Shown: positions 1-53,141, numbered from the stretch's first letter. The stretch is 64,000 bases of DNA from Glandiceps talaboti (GCF_964340395.1 NC_135564.1:20483402-20547401), one strand, 5' to 3'. The notes: generated from the letters alone by a model not told the origin. Numbers and translations: made by a program.

Positions 1-16524
<16,524 letters not shown>

Positions 16525-17100
16525 ATCCATCTCTTTAAATTTTGATTCCAGATAAATTATACTTAATAGGAATGCTTTGTCACTGAGATTCAATCTATAG
16601 TATCATCATGAAACCAGTCATCTAGAAATAAAAGGGTTGGCAGTTTATGATTTTGTGACAATACATACAATAATAGATCACTAAGAATTGATTTAATAAA
16701 TTCAAATTTAAAAAATAAAAAGTTACATTGCAATTATACCCAAAGATAAAAGGGACAATCTGATTGGTCAAAGGTGTGAAAAGTCAGTATTCTTAACCAA
16801 TCATCAGTTAGATACCATATGACTTGTTGTCGTCATAGTGAATTTTATAATAAAACTTGTTAAGTAATGTAGCATCCACCTTCATGATGTAAAAATTCTG
16901 TAACTTTCAGAGGACATTGAGTATAGCCATGATTATTGATTGTATAGACATTAGTATGGGTGTATAATAGATGTAAGTGTGCTGACTATGTCACTTTCTA
17001 TTATCAGAATTGAAAGAGTTTGTATGGCATTAGCTCTACGTCAAAATGCCGTGAGAAATGTTGTCTCCTTTCTCACACTAATCAAAATAGTTTATTATGT
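16525..17100 (+). other. Presumed AGPS 3' UTR and flank
   Basis: Sequence after the TAA stop. AATAAA polyadenylation hexamers occur at about 16627 and again near 16735, so the transcript probably ends in this stretch. Otherwise AT-rich and unremarkable. Confidence 0.55.
16627..16632 (+). terminator. Candidate AGPS polyadenylation signal AATAAA
   Basis: First canonical AATAAA about 100 bp after the stop codon. Position and motif only; the cleavage site is not determined. Confidence 0.5.
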
Positions 17101-17910
17101 TAAGAGTTTTGACTATGAGAGAGTTTATATGCGCTAGGTTCTACCACTTAACTTTCTTTGAATTTGAGGAGCATATACTACTGGCCAGCAATTCAAGTAA
17201 CTTTTGTAGGAGATACTTCAAAGAAATGTATGTATATGGTATTACTTAATCTGAGAGATTCATCATTGCCGGTATGTGGTATTTGCGGTCAATTAGAAAC
17301 GACAGTGATGAGGTCTCTTAGTCCAGGTTTTGCCACGATTCTCAAATCTAACAGGGATTTATACACAAAAACTAGTAGATCAAAGATGTTTATACAATAA
17401 GTGTGAAGTATCTGATATTTTGCAAGGTTTAAGTAGCTTAAATGGCACTGTAGACTATGAAATGCATCACATGGGGGAGGGGGATCTTTATCCTTCCTGT
17501 TAGTGGAAAGGGCTGCAAAGAGCGCCCTCAACGGCTGATCTTTCAGTTTAATGACACAGGTTCTAACTGTGATTAGCATGGTAATGAAGGCCAGTTTTCT
17601 CTACACAGTTAAGATAATGAATCATTCTGAAAAAAGCTTTAATGAAATATATCGAAAATATATTAGAAAAAAATCATAAAATGCAAAATAGGATGAAAAA
17701 CTGTTGGTATGTATGTTTTATAATGAAAAAAAAAAGAGTTTAAATTATTGAAATGGGATGACATGATTGCATTCCAGCATACTTTTTTTGTTTGTTTTTT
17801 TGCTTTAACTATTTTGTACACTTTGATGACAGAAAACATGGAATTCATGCTAGTTGTTTTGTATGACCAAATTTGTATTGTGTTCAGTTTTTGATGATAG
17901 TTTATTAATC
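17100..17910. other. Intergenic, no gene recognised
   Basis: Short open frames only, none resembling a known protein. No tandem structure seen. Confidence 0.5.
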
Positions 17911-17911
17911 A

Positions 17912-18040
17912 GTCAAAACAAGGTGAGGTTATGTCCTTATTTGGTCAAAACATGGTGAGGTTGTGTCCTTATTTGGCCAAATAAGGTGAGGTTGTGTCCT
18001 TATTTGGTCAAAACAAGGTGAGGGTGTGTCCGTGTTTGGT
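17912..18040 (+). repeat. ~33-bp tandem repeat, 4 copies
   Basis: A unit containing GGTGAGGTTGTGTCCTTATT and TGGTCAAAACA repeats four times with minor changes. Intergenic. Confidence 0.85.
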
Positions 18041-18604
18041 TGGCTTGTAAATTATCATGTCATACATTTCACAAGCAATCAGCAATTGATAATATTGGTG
18101 AGGTGTGCACAAAACTTCAAGTTTTGTGGTACACAGCTTTATGGTAGCTAGTCACCAAATGCCTACAAATACATGAATATTTATCTCAAAACCACAATAT
18201 CAACGAATATATATAACTTCTGAACTATCAGAAATCCTGAGGTCAAGAAATCAAGGAATTGAAAATTTGGAGAATTTCATTTTCATTGACATTTGTTTTG
18301 AAACAATTTCTTTCTCTTTTACAATGCAATGTTTACAGAAAAAGAAAACTAAAATTTTCTCAATCCTTGAATTTTTAAGTAGGAAAAGGCATCTAACTAT
18401 CCATTATATTTTTTTACTTTTATGAAATGTAATGCAAATGGTTTCCTACACGGTTCTCCAGACTGAACCCTTCTTTTGTGAGTTTTATCATTTAGTCTGT
18501 CTCTCTCTTTGTTAATCAAAAATTATATCACCTAAGTCATGATATTTTGACAACTTTTTGGTAGTAGGAATTATTATTCACTAATATGTTCCTTTGTTCA
18601 ACCA

Positions 18605-18700
18605 AGGAAAATACGATCTATGAGTGACCTAAGGGGCCTTGTCACTGCGAGTCGCCAGACAAGTAGTAACAAACCCTTAGGTCACTAGTATTTTTCTAAA
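18605..18700. repeat. Short foldback (inverted repeat) element
   Basis: The left arm GTGACCTAAGGG (near 18622) pairs with the right arm CCCTTAGGTCAC (near 18675). Weaker matching extends outward through AAAATAC/GTATTTTT. The loop is about 45 bp. It could be a small MITE. Confidence 0.65.
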
Positions 18701-18773
18701 ACATTAAGAGTAATATAATTATATCTCCTCAAGCATACTTTATGAAAAATTGGGGATAAATAATAGTGATTTT

Positions 18774-18914
18774 GAACACCATAAAACCAGTGATGTAAAC
18801 ACAGGTTGTTGTGGCACATGAACACCATAAATCCAGTGATGTAAATACAGGTTGTTGTGGCACATGAACACCATAAATCCAGTGATGTAAACACAGGTTG
18901 TTGTGGCACATGAA
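18774..18914 (+). repeat. 46-bp tandem repeat, 3 copies
   Basis: A unit starting GAACACCATAAATCCAGTGA and ending GGTTGTTGTGGCACAT repeats three times in intergenic DNA. Confidence 0.9.
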
Positions 18915-19420
18915 CAACCAGGGTATATAATCCTCATTTTCTGTTTAAAGACAATAACTTGGCTTGAGTATGGAATAATCATTTGGTCATTTTGGTACAA
19001 ATAATTGAAAAGCAAAAAAGCTGTCATTCTTTTAAATATTTGTTGTCATAGTGATTCATTAAAAACAAAAACAAAGACAATTCCAAAGTTGAAGGAGGAT
19101 TCCAAATCAAAGATATGAACTATAAAATAAGATATAAACTTGATGAATATCTTACATAGTATTAAAGGACCACAACATATTTCCTCTAAGTGGTCTGGAC
19201 AATTTTTTTACTGCCTCGACTGCCTTCAAATTTTACAAAGTTGCAGAAGTAATAATGTATTTTATGTCAGCAATGCACTGTTTTTTTGGGTTGTTTTGTT
19301 TATCAATGCACTGAAATGCACATTATAGATATTTGTATATTTAGAAATGAAAAGGTCAACAGAATTATTAATAATAATTTCCTATTTTCATAAATTCTTG
19401 ATCTTCCTGATTAGTCTGAT
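18915..19420. other. Intergenic AT-rich stretch
   Basis: No gene, tandem array or element recognised between the two flanking tandem repeats. Confidence 0.5.
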
Positions 19421-19421
19421 T

Positions 19422-19747
19422 ACTGATTGGTTCTAAGGTAGGAAGTGTTGACATCACTGATTGGTTCTAAGGTAGGAAGTGTTGACATCACTGATTGGTT
19501 CTAAGGTAGGAAGTGTTGACATCACTGATTGGTTCTAAGGTAGGAAGTGTTGACATCACTGATTGGTTCTAAGGTAGGAAGTGTTGACATCACTGATTGG
19601 TTCTAAGGTAGGAAGTGTTGACATCACTGATTGGTTTTAAGGTAGGAAGTGTTGACATCACTGATTGGTTCTAAGGTAGGAAGTGTTGACATCACTGATT
19701 GGTTTTAAGGTAGGAAGTGTTGACATCACTGATTGGTTCTAAGGTAG
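19422..19747 (+). repeat. 34-bp minisatellite, about 10 copies, one CCAAT box per unit
   Basis: The unit runs ACTGATTGGTTCTAAGGTAG then GAAGTGTTGACATC. Each contains TGATTGGTT, the reverse of a CCAAT box. It passes directly into the 37-bp array. Confidence 0.95.
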
Positions 19748-20240
19748 GTGTCAGTGATTGGCTGCTATTGGATAGGTTGTGTTGATGTCAGTGATTGGCT
19801 GCTATTGGATAGGTTGTGTTGATGTCAGTGATTGGCTGCTATTGGATAGGTTGTGTTGATGTCAGTGATTGGCTGCTATTGGATAGGTTGTGTTGATGTC
19901 AATGATTGGCTGCTATTGGATAGGTTGTGTTGATGTCAGTGATTGGCTGCTATTGGATAGGTTGTGTTGATGTCAGTGATTGGCTGCTATTGGATAGGTT
20001 GTGTTGATGTCAGTGATTGGCTGCTATTGGATAGGTTGTGTTGATGTCAGTGATTGGCTGCTATTGGATAGGTTGTGTTGATGTCAATGATTGGCTGCTA
20101 TTGGATAGGTTGTGTTGATGTCAGTGATTGGCTGCTATTGGATAGGTTGTGTTGATGTCAGTGATTGGCTGCTATTGGATAGGTTGTGTTGATGTCAATG
20201 ATTGGCTGCTATTGGATAGGTTGTGTTGATGTCAATGATA
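19748..20240 (+). repeat. 37-bp minisatellite, about 13 copies, two ATTGG per unit
   Basis: The unit runs TGTCAGTGATTGGCTGCTAT then TGGATAGGTTGTGTTGA. TGATTGGCTG matches the reverse of a good NF-Y site and TATTGGATAG is a second CCAAT core. It shares GATTGG and TGTTGA with the adjacent 34-bp array, so the two are probably related by descent. Confidence 0.95.
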
Positions 20241-21110
20241 GGCTGCACTTTTATAAATAGATAGGGTTCTGTTCTGTTGACTTCACTGACCCACCTAGGT
20301 GGTAAAATGCTATCAGGTACCTGGACTGTCCTTAGATTGCATTAAAGTCCCCTATCCTAGGTATTATTATCAGAATCAACTTGTTACACACCAAGCACGG
20401 TATTGGAGGTATAGATTATAAATATGATGTATTTTGTGTTGTTGAATTATTGCTATGACGATGGCAATGTATATAATGAGAGTGCAATAACTACCAATAT
20501 TAGGATGAGGTCAAGGGTTATCAATATTATAATATAAAAGTCAGGGGTCAAGGGTTATCAATATCATGATATTAGAAAGTCAAGTACTAATGTAGCTGTA
20601 GAAATTAATGGAAAGAAAGTGGTTTTGAAATAGTATGAGAAGACTTTATTGGATTACAAACTATGAACAATTTATAGAAAAAGAATGTATATTAAAAATG
20701 GGAAAAAATATGAACCGCTAATTTCTACCTTCACAATTCTGTTTCATTTGCTAATAAAATTGAATCATTCAATGAATTCTTGTCTGGTTCTTTCGTGTGT
20801 GTGTGTGTGTGTGTGTGTGTTATAATGTCCATATGTCCTATTTTAGTAGTCACAGTAAGGTGTCGTCATTTCTAACTCTCGTGGTGGGGGGACACCACTT
20901 GGAGTGGGGGGTATTTTGGAGAGCACCACTTGAAGTGTGTGTGTATGTAGGGGGTGGGTCACTTTGGAAAACAATTGTTTTTCTCATTTTGATGCTGTGA
21001 ATGACTCCTGATGAATAATTGTAATTTGTCAAATACTCTACTGCAGAAGGGGAATAACCCCGCTCAAACATATTTCCATATATACATGTGCCACATAGAC
21101 TTTTTAGCAC
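20241..21110. other. Intergenic, short SSR only
   Basis: Holds a partial duplication around GTCAAGGGTTATCAATATYA (20511-20565), a (GT)n tract at 20794-20820 and G-rich sequence at 20884-20960. No gene seen. Confidence 0.5.
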
Positions 21111-21720
21111 AACTGAACTGAGGTTCAGTAGTGCTATAGGGATCGCCCGGCGTCTGTCTGTCTGTCTGTGTGTGTGTGTGTGTAAACAACTTAAAGTCAA
21201 AAAACGCTGAACCGATTGCCATCATATTTGGTGGGTCCATTACCTTGGGTGTCTAGTTGGGAAATTGTTCAAATCAAAATGATTGCATCACAGGTGTGTG
21301 ATTTGTGTAAAAAAATGTGATTTTTGGTCAAAAAAACTTAAACTCAGAAACTACTTAGTAGATTGGTGCAAAATTTGGTGGGAACATTGTTAAGGGGGTG
21401 TAAAGTAAGATTTGTTCATGACATGATGATTCCATCAGTGATATGCAAATTAGGGCTAAAAATGTGTCTTTTTGTTTGAAAATCTATAATTCCAAAACTA
21501 TCGAGCAGATTGGGCTGAAATTTAATGGGAAAGCATCTAGGGATGTATGGATGAAGAAATATTAAGCATACAATGATTCCATGAGTGATATGCAAATTAG
21601 GTGTAAAAATGTTCATTTTTGGTCAAATACTTAGTTCTCAAAAAGTACTTGGTCACTGAGTCTGAAACTTGGTGAGAAGTTTCTGAAAGTGTTATTCTGT
21701 AGATTTTCTTCATTTTGAGA
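21110..21720 (+). repeat. Diverged ~150-bp tandem repeat family (about 4 copies)
   Basis: Recurrent phrases are GAACCGATTG or AGCAGATTGG, then AATTTGGTGGG, then ATGATTCCATSAGTGATATG and CAAATTAGG. Copies are old and diverged. A related fragment sits in an intron of the Ig-FN3 gene near 50120-50260. The unit starts after a (TCTG)/(GT) microsatellite. Confidence 0.7.
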
Positions 21721-21784
21721 AAATTGGCCCTAGCGACCATGACCACGCCCTTAGCAACAACCAAATAGCAGTATATTTTGGTCA

Positions 21785-22140
21785 AATAACAACATCATCT
21801 GGTAGGCAAATGAGTAAACATTCAAAAATGTATGCAAATACCCTAGCAACCATGACCACGCCCATAGCAACAGCCAAACGGTCGTGTATTTCACAAAGAT
21901 AACAACAGGGATTAATAGACAATTGAATAAACATTCAAAAAATGTATAAATTTGCCTAGCAACAAGACCACGCCCATAGCAACATCCAAATAATCACGTA
22001 TATTGCAAAGATAATATCAGGAATAGAAAGACAATTGAATAAACATTCAAAAAATGTATGTAAATATGCCTAGCAACAAGACCACGTCCATAGCAACAGC
22101 CAAATGATCACATATGTTGCAAAGATAATATCAGGAATTC
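21785..22140 (+). repeat. ~115-bp diverged tandem repeat, 3-4 copies
   Basis: Each copy has CCTAGCAACMAGACCACGCC followed by CATAGCAACAGCCAAAT, then a GCAAAGATAA block and GACAATTGAATAAACATTCA. Diverged relatives occur near 30905-31085 and 47560-47960, so this is a dispersed family that also forms tandem copies. Confidence 0.8.
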
Positions 22141-22144
22141 ATAC

Positions 22145-22647
22145 ACAAGTGTCATTCCAAGATGTCATTGTCAACAAAGGTAGCTGACACTCCTTGGCCA
22201 TGCTGCAGTTCCCAGAGCAGAACTTGGCGCTCTCCTCCTGTAATGACCACTGAATCTGAGATGCTTCTGTAGTAGGGTTTCAGACACACTCGGGAGGGAA
22301 CTGTGTAGGTTTTCATTGGTTTTTATATATATGGGCTTTCCACAAAACAGCCAGAGCTGTACGCATGAATCTAGTGTACACACCATCTAATCGAAGGTGT
22401 AGTGTAACTGTTAGTGTCCAATAATCTGCTCCATACAGAAGCTCACTTTCTACAGTTGCTCAGAAGAAGTGAATCTTTAATAACTTGTTTATATCACTTT
22501 TTCAGATAGTACTTAGTTTGATACTTAGTTTGACGGAGCTGACCATGCTTCGTGATGAAGTGTGTTTCCATGTTCTTTTCGTTGTGTATGCATGATATCC
22601 TAGATACTGCAAATCATCAACTCCTTTCAGTTTGTGTGCAGTTTATG

Positions 22648-22650
<3 letters not shown>
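22145..22650 (-). pseudogene. Decayed non-LTR retrotransposon reverse-transcriptase C-terminal remnant
   Basis: Read on the minus strand in shifting frames, this gives peptides typical of the RT end of LINE-like elements: VDDLQYLGYHAY, ATVESELLYGADYWTL, RLDGVYTRFMRTAL, and LLQKHLRFSGHYRRR before the usual tail. The order is right for such elements, but stops and at least one frameshift interrupt it, so it is a dead fragment. The exact clade is not resolved by eye. Confidence 0.8.

Positions 22651-22684
<34 letters not shown>
22648..22684 (+). repeat. (GT)n microsatellite
   Basis: About 18 GT units. Confidence 0.9.
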
Positions 22685-22686
<2 letters not shown>

Positions 22687-22849
22687 ATCTTATGAACTGA
22701 AAGTTTTCAAGATATCTGCTCATAAATGATCGCCTAGAAACAGTAGAACTAAACCGTATAGACAGATTAGTGCAGGACTGGCAGTGATGTAGATTGCGAA
22801 TACACTATAGCTAAGCTAAATAGTTTTAAAAATTTAAAAAGAAATTCCT

Positions 22850-23085
22850 ATTTAAAATACTTAATTTTACTTACCAGAGTCAATCAAACACGTGATATCA
22901 ACAACATATGATTAGTACGAACCAAGTTGTATATACATGGAAGTCATACTTATAGAATGACGTTTTTTACGATGTCAAGTAGATCTAGAGCGTAGTGTTC
23001 GTTTTCGAGAAATCATTTGTGACGTCACGAATTCTTCCCACGTGATTTCTTCATATTCTTGTTGCTTCGCGGAAAGTTATGAAGA
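22850..23085. repeat. Duplicated ~230-bp block, copy 1
   Basis: Directly repeated at 24336-24575. Both copies share AATACTTAATTTTACTTACC, CATACTTATAGAATGACG, GATGTCAAGTAG, AAATCATTTGTGACGTCA and TTCTTGTTGCTTCGCGGA. On the minus strand both copies end in a consensus donor CTG|GTAAGT. Each carries TGACGTCA and CACGTG motifs. Confidence 0.85.
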
Positions 23086-23369
23086 ACGTATTTTTTGCAC
23101 GGAACTGCGTCTCATTGCTGTGAGACAAAATTGGTTAAACCTTCACTAGCTGCAACTGGGACATCAAGAATTAACGAAAATTTTAATAGTCAATTACTTA
23201 TTTTTAAAAAAGTGATATTGTATCTAGTATTCAATAGTTGTCGATAGTATATGTAGGTAGTGTAATGGCAAATTTATCGATAGTATTCTTGTTAGAAGAA
23301 TCAGTCCAACTCCAACTGTTAAAGTCACAAGTGCAGAGCAGGAACACTCCCGGACCATAGTAATATGTG

Positions 23370-23490
23370 TGAAGTAAATAAAACCAGGCGGTTCAACTGG
23401 TCTCAGATCTTCAATCTGATCTTCATTTTTATTTAAAACACCAACGTTTCGGCGACGCACAAGTCGCCTTCCTCAGGATAAACACTAATA
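23370..23490 (-). mobile_element. Penelope-like element fragment with hammerhead-like core (candidate)
   Basis: On the minus strand this reads CCTGAGGAAGGCGACTTGTG, then CGTCGCCGAAACGTTGGTG and a downstream A/T-rich tract. CTGAGGA fits the CUGANGA core, GGCGAC/GTCGCC form a stem II hairpin, and GAAAC follows. Penelope-like retroelements are known to carry such hammerhead motifs. Helices I and III are not convincingly closed and there is one extra A beside stem II, so it may be inactive. Confidence 0.5.
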
Positions 23491-23880
23491 AGGAACAGGC
23501 GAAAGACGCTCTGTCTGGGCTGAAGTGCTGAGTTTTATCGGTCAGACAATCTCAAAATTTTCACTGAAAATTGTTAAAATACCAGTAATTATACATTACA
23601 CGTATTAGTGGTCGACATTAACTATGACATGTAAAAGGTTATGGATGGGTTGATTTCACCTTCCCTGGCTATGTATTCGACATCACGTGTTCCTAATTGA
23701 GGTATACGCTAGACAGCGTACTTTCGAGAAGAGATAGATTTAGCGAAAATATTACAATTATTGTTTTTGTATGCTTTTGATTTTATACCATAGCTATCGT
23801 ATCATTTGATACTCCATTCAATATCCACGTCTACAAGATTTTATTGTTGATAGAATAATTTAATTGCTGAGAAAATAGCC

Positions 23881-23911
23881 TAAACACACACAAACACACA
23901 CACACAAACAC

Positions 23912-23959
<48 letters not shown>

Positions 23960-23978
23960 GCAGCAGCAGCAGCAGCAG
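23881..23978 (+). repeat. (ACAAAC/CA)n-(CAA)n-(CAG)n compound microsatellite
   Basis: CA-rich sequence passes into about 14 CAA/ACA units and then about seven CAG units. Confidence 0.9.
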
Positions 23979-24126
23979 CAATGGCACGTTAAGCAAATAC
24001 AATTTGATATGTTGTAACTTTAGTTAACTGATGATTTTGGTTTGTACTTTACCAATCATCGACAGTGTTACAGTAACAAATGTATCATCTATTACATTAC
24101 CATCATTGAGTGAAGCTGAGAGAGAC

Positions 24127-24127
<1 letters not shown>

Positions 24128-24184
<57 letters not shown>
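24128..24184 (+). repeat. (CAGA)n microsatellite
   Basis: About 15 CAGA units, the same motif family (TCTG/CAGA) as seven other arrays in the window. Confidence 0.95.
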
Positions 24185-24186
<2 letters not shown>

Positions 24187-24335
24187 TATTTGAATGTTAC
24201 TTAAGCTCAAAGATCCTCCAAAAGTAACTAACTATCTTGTTGCATATATTTACTTTAGTACACGACTGATAACGACGTAGTTTTGCGTATAACACGACAA
24301 AGGAGTTGAATAGATTCAAATTTAAGTAATCTTAT

Positions 24336-24575
24336 CGAAAATACTTAATTTTACTTACCAGGGCCAATCAAAACACTGGATATCAACAAAATGTTATACT
24401 TAGATTCATGGTTAGTACAAACCAAGATGTATATGTACACCGAAGTCATACTTATAGAATGACGTGTTTTTGACGATGTCAAGTAGAGCGTAGTGTTCTC
24501 TTTCGACAAATCATTTGTGACGTCATGAATTCTTCACACGTGATTTCATATTCTTGTTGCTTCGCGGAGAATTAT
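24336..24575. repeat. Duplicated ~230-bp block, copy 2
   Basis: Same orientation as copy 1 at 22850-23085, 1.49 kb downstream. TGACGTCA, CACGTG and the minus-strand GTAAGT donor are kept. The segment between the copies contains the Penelope-like fragment and two microsatellites. Confidence 0.85.
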
Positions 24576-26636
24576 AACAACGCAGTACTTGCAGAAAACC
24601 GTGCTTTTTATCATAGACAGTAGAGGGGAAACGCCATTGTCTGTCGTTTTACTGAAGTAATGCATCAAGTGTAAGTTTTTCTTACTGATAGAGGTATTGT
24701 ATTGTGCTGAAGTTATCTGCAAAAATATTAGATCAAAACATTGGGAACAGCAACAGAAAAAATGAGAAAACAAGAAATATAATGACTATGACTGGTTGCA
24801 GTTGTTCTTGAATGGAACTCATGAAAAAATGAAAGTGAAAGCGTTAGATAAATATCTTGATGGGCATTGATTACCAAAACACAGAAAATTAAAGACAGAG
24901 AAAAATTAGACATAATATCCACTCACATAGTAGGAACACCAGAATTTAGATCTAGAAAAATGCTTGTGTGTTTATGATCTTTCCTCCAATCAATGAAAAA
25001 ATAACTCGCTTTCATAATAACTCACAAAAGGAATCATCTTTTAATGAATTGTCTACATTATTAAAATGATTTAGTCATAGTCATTACGATAAAAGTACAA
25101 TGCTGTTTATTAACATTTACGATTTCAAACTTGTTTTCGAAATTTGAACTGAAAAGGGTCAGTTGCGGTCAGTTACCCGAACCCGTTTACGTTTACGTTT
25201 TTCAATACGTTTACCAATTCGTTTTCGCAGATAACTTCAGCATCGTGCAATTTCAGCATAAACTGTGTCGAAGGCCCCTCAGCAGCGTTGTAAACCGGCT
25301 ATGTTGATTTCTTTCTCAATGTATATGTTCCCAGCCAGACAAGTGATGCTCACTACTTTAATACTTTCACCTCAGACCACTAAACCGTTAGTGGTTTGAG
25401 CTTTCACTATCAATACTTAACATACATGGACCACCGCAACGCATTACTTATATAATTACACGTATACGTATGTCATAGTCAATACATGTACTAGTCTTTT
25501 TATTCTACTAAGTTAAACTGTCATAGAGTGTAAAGACACTAAAAACATTTCAGATGTCGACCTCTGACTTATTTACTATAGGATAACAAAACCTGATAAA
25601 TTTCTATGCCAAATATTGGGCTGGGTACTATTTCAATACAACATTAACCTTATGCCCTAGTGTATCATATCAGAATGTAATGTAAAAAAATGTCCAGACG
25701 AACAATTCGTGTTAGGATGTATTACATGTACTACTATACGAACACTAACCGTACTGATATATATTGTATCACTTTCATGGTGCTCAACACTTTTAACACG
25801 TGCTGTCTGTTGTTGCTATAATATTAAGTTTTAAAAGATCTAGTGTGGGTTGTTTCTAAGTTTATTTTTGAGTGCTCCCTTATTATAAGTAGAGTTAAGG
25901 GCCAAAGTTTGGTGTGGTAAGTACGTTTTGCTGTCAAACATTGACGATTAATGTCGAAGAGATACTTAGAGCCATCATACATGCGTACGTGCGTAATATT
26001 ACTAAGAGCCGTATCAGAGCCAGCTTTAGTATAGCTAGCGGCGCATCACCAGTCAATAGTGGGAAAGTCGTCAATATTTTCTACAATTGACCTAAATAAT
26101 TGTGTTATCCATACAGACATTGCAAACGCTGACACCATGACCTTGGTGCGAGTAATGTAAATAAGTCAATTTCTCTTTGCAGTCACTTGAACAGTAAATA
26201 GATATCGTGGTTGTCAGGAAGGCAATACTTCAGATCCTCTTCAAAGTGTCAAAGGTGTTGAACTATCCATAAACACACGATAACCCACACAAATCGTATA
26301 TTTCTGTCATTGCTCACGTGCACCATAGCGGGGTGGTAGACACAACTTCCAGCAATAACACGTAGTTATATTTACGAGATCGATCTCGTATTACATCGTT
26401 GATGGTGAACTGTTGTGAGTGTTACACGAGACGAGGTTGTTGATTCACTACTCGCTAAAATTCATCATTCCTAGATCAGTATATGCTTCATGTAAAGCAA
26501 CAATTTATCGAATGTCTTAATTTTTGAAGTCACCATCATCTAAAAGTAGCTAAAGCAACACGGGTTAGATTGCTGAAGACCGAGGCCTTGACTTTCGTTA
26601 GCGACCAAGCAGTCCGTGACTGACTGAAGCACGAAC
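24576..26636. other. Intergenic / presumed 5' flank of the Ig-FN3 gene
   Basis: No gene, tandem array or element recognised. Fairly unique, AT-rich. The promoter and 5' UTR of the downstream gene should lie in the right part, but no TATA box or other decisive element was identified. Confidence 0.5.
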
Positions 26637-51446
<24,810 letters not shown>

Positions 51447-51509
51447 GAGTGTCATATTTGTATTATCTGCATATATAGTTCAACAAACGTATTTAGTATT
51501 GTGACTTCA

Positions 51510-51515
51510 AATAAA
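51510..51515 (+). terminator. Candidate polyadenylation signal AATAAA of the Ig-FN3 gene
   Basis: Canonical hexamer 64 bp after the TAG stop of the last exon. It supports 51412-51446 as a true terminal exon. Confidence 0.6.
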
Positions 51516-51519
51516 TCAA

Positions 51520-52690
51520 ATCGCTATATTTACATGGGAAGATTAAACACGTTTAAGTGCTAAGCTATTTTGTTCTATTTTCAGCACAATAACTTAGCTG
51601 TAGTTCAGTCACGCTTTTGGTATTTACGTACCATTAAAGTGCATAGCGTGTAGAAGTTACAAGTAATGCTGTCCTTATACAATAAGTAATATCAATGAAG
51701 ATTTAAATATTAGTAACTCTTTGAAACGTGGAGTTAGGATATAAATCATTAGCACATAACTGGAAGATTAAGTGTAAATAAAACACCGTGAGCGAGTTCG
51801 AATCGATGGTAACATAGTCACAAAGCGATCTATAGAATAGGCCATTCCAGACTGCAAAGTGGAAAACAGTTTCCTACTACTTCGATCTCAGCTGATCTTC
51901 ATTACCAACTATCTTGCAAATACCTGAAATAGAACTATGTGAAACATTGTGGTCGTTAGTATTAAAATGTATAGATAGGGATAGCTCTGACACTTTGTCA
52001 GGAAAGACGACGTGAAAGTTCAAAGTACTTCTGGAATTTCAAATTGACATTGCTGATTATAGAATGAAAGAACGTTGATAGAAATTTTGGTAGGTGGAAT
52101 CTGCAACCAGAGAGAAGTTTTCAAAGTAAAGATTAGAAGCCGAGGATGTATACTGTCGGAAAGAATCTATTGTGTTATCTTCTTGATGTAATTATGCATA
52201 GTTTATTATTAATATATTCATAAATCTTTTTTGTTATTAACATATGAAAATCTGAATTCCTGAAGACTTTAAGTTAGCATAGAGGGTGACTGACACTAGT
52301 ATCACTTAACGTGAAATGCGCCTTGGAAATAAACTGCTTAAACTTTTGCTGCGCAAAAACAATCTCAGTTACAACAAATAAAATAATTCAGGGGTCGCCA
52401 CACATATATTTGAAATAGAGGTCAAAATGTTATCAAAATTAAGTCAATTTTAGAATCCAATAAGACCGCCTAACACTGTGTTAATTCTATATGGGGAAAA
52501 TAAAAGTGTCTGTTTCCCTGAAAACAAGACAGTGGACCCCAAAATTTCTTTTATTATTTCAAAAGCAGAATGAAGATTTTCATGTTTCAAAATTTGGAGC
52601 GATTTTAATAACTCCGATTTTCCGTGAAATTGGACCCCGGGGTGCACTTTACCTTAAATAAACTTGATATCTGTATTCGAGGCTGGTAAT
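51520..52690. other. Intergenic, no gene recognised
   Basis: AT-rich sequence after the Ig-FN3 gene. I see no exon with a transmembrane segment that could extend the gene, and no tandem array. Confidence 0.5.
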
Positions 52691-53141
52691 TTGGGTCACC
52701 CTATTTTTTTCTGTTTCTCATTACCAGACCGACCCAAACTTTCAGCTCCGACATCAAGATAAAAAAAAATTATGTATTTTCGCCCGCCCTTAATATTTTG
52801 AGGAACAGCGTCGTCTTTGGCAAGAATAAGCAAGTTTCTGGACTGTCAACGTCGTCTACAGTCATGGCAGCGACGACGACACTTATTCATGAACAGAAAG
52901 TTTTTTCATGACAGAAGTTATTCAAGTAGGGGACCTGAGAATATGCCAGTTGTGTAGAGAAGCTGGGAAAGGGTTTGTTACCAGGAATCCAATGGAAAGA
53001 GGATAGAAAGGAGGAAAAGGAGTGGTAAAGAAACATGAAGAAGATCATTTTTTCTTATTGTTTTACTTTTTTAAATCGATCGACCAGCCCATAGTTGCCA
53101 TGAAAAAGTAATGAGGAACATATAAAAGTAGGGTGACTCTT
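52691..53141 (-). mobile_element. MITE-like repeat family E, copy 2 (inverted)
   Basis: Inverse of 43372-43851, with ends GGGTCACCCTATTTTTTTC and AAAAGTAGGGTGACTCT. Shared interior includes CTTTGGCAAGAATAAGCAAG, TCATGGCAGCGACGACGACA and TTCATGACAGAAGTTATTCA. Confidence 0.8.

Noticed and set aside
22850-24575. Intact LTR retrotransposon bounded by the duplicated blocks
   Set aside because: No gag/pol coding between them, no primer-binding site or TG...CA ends seen.
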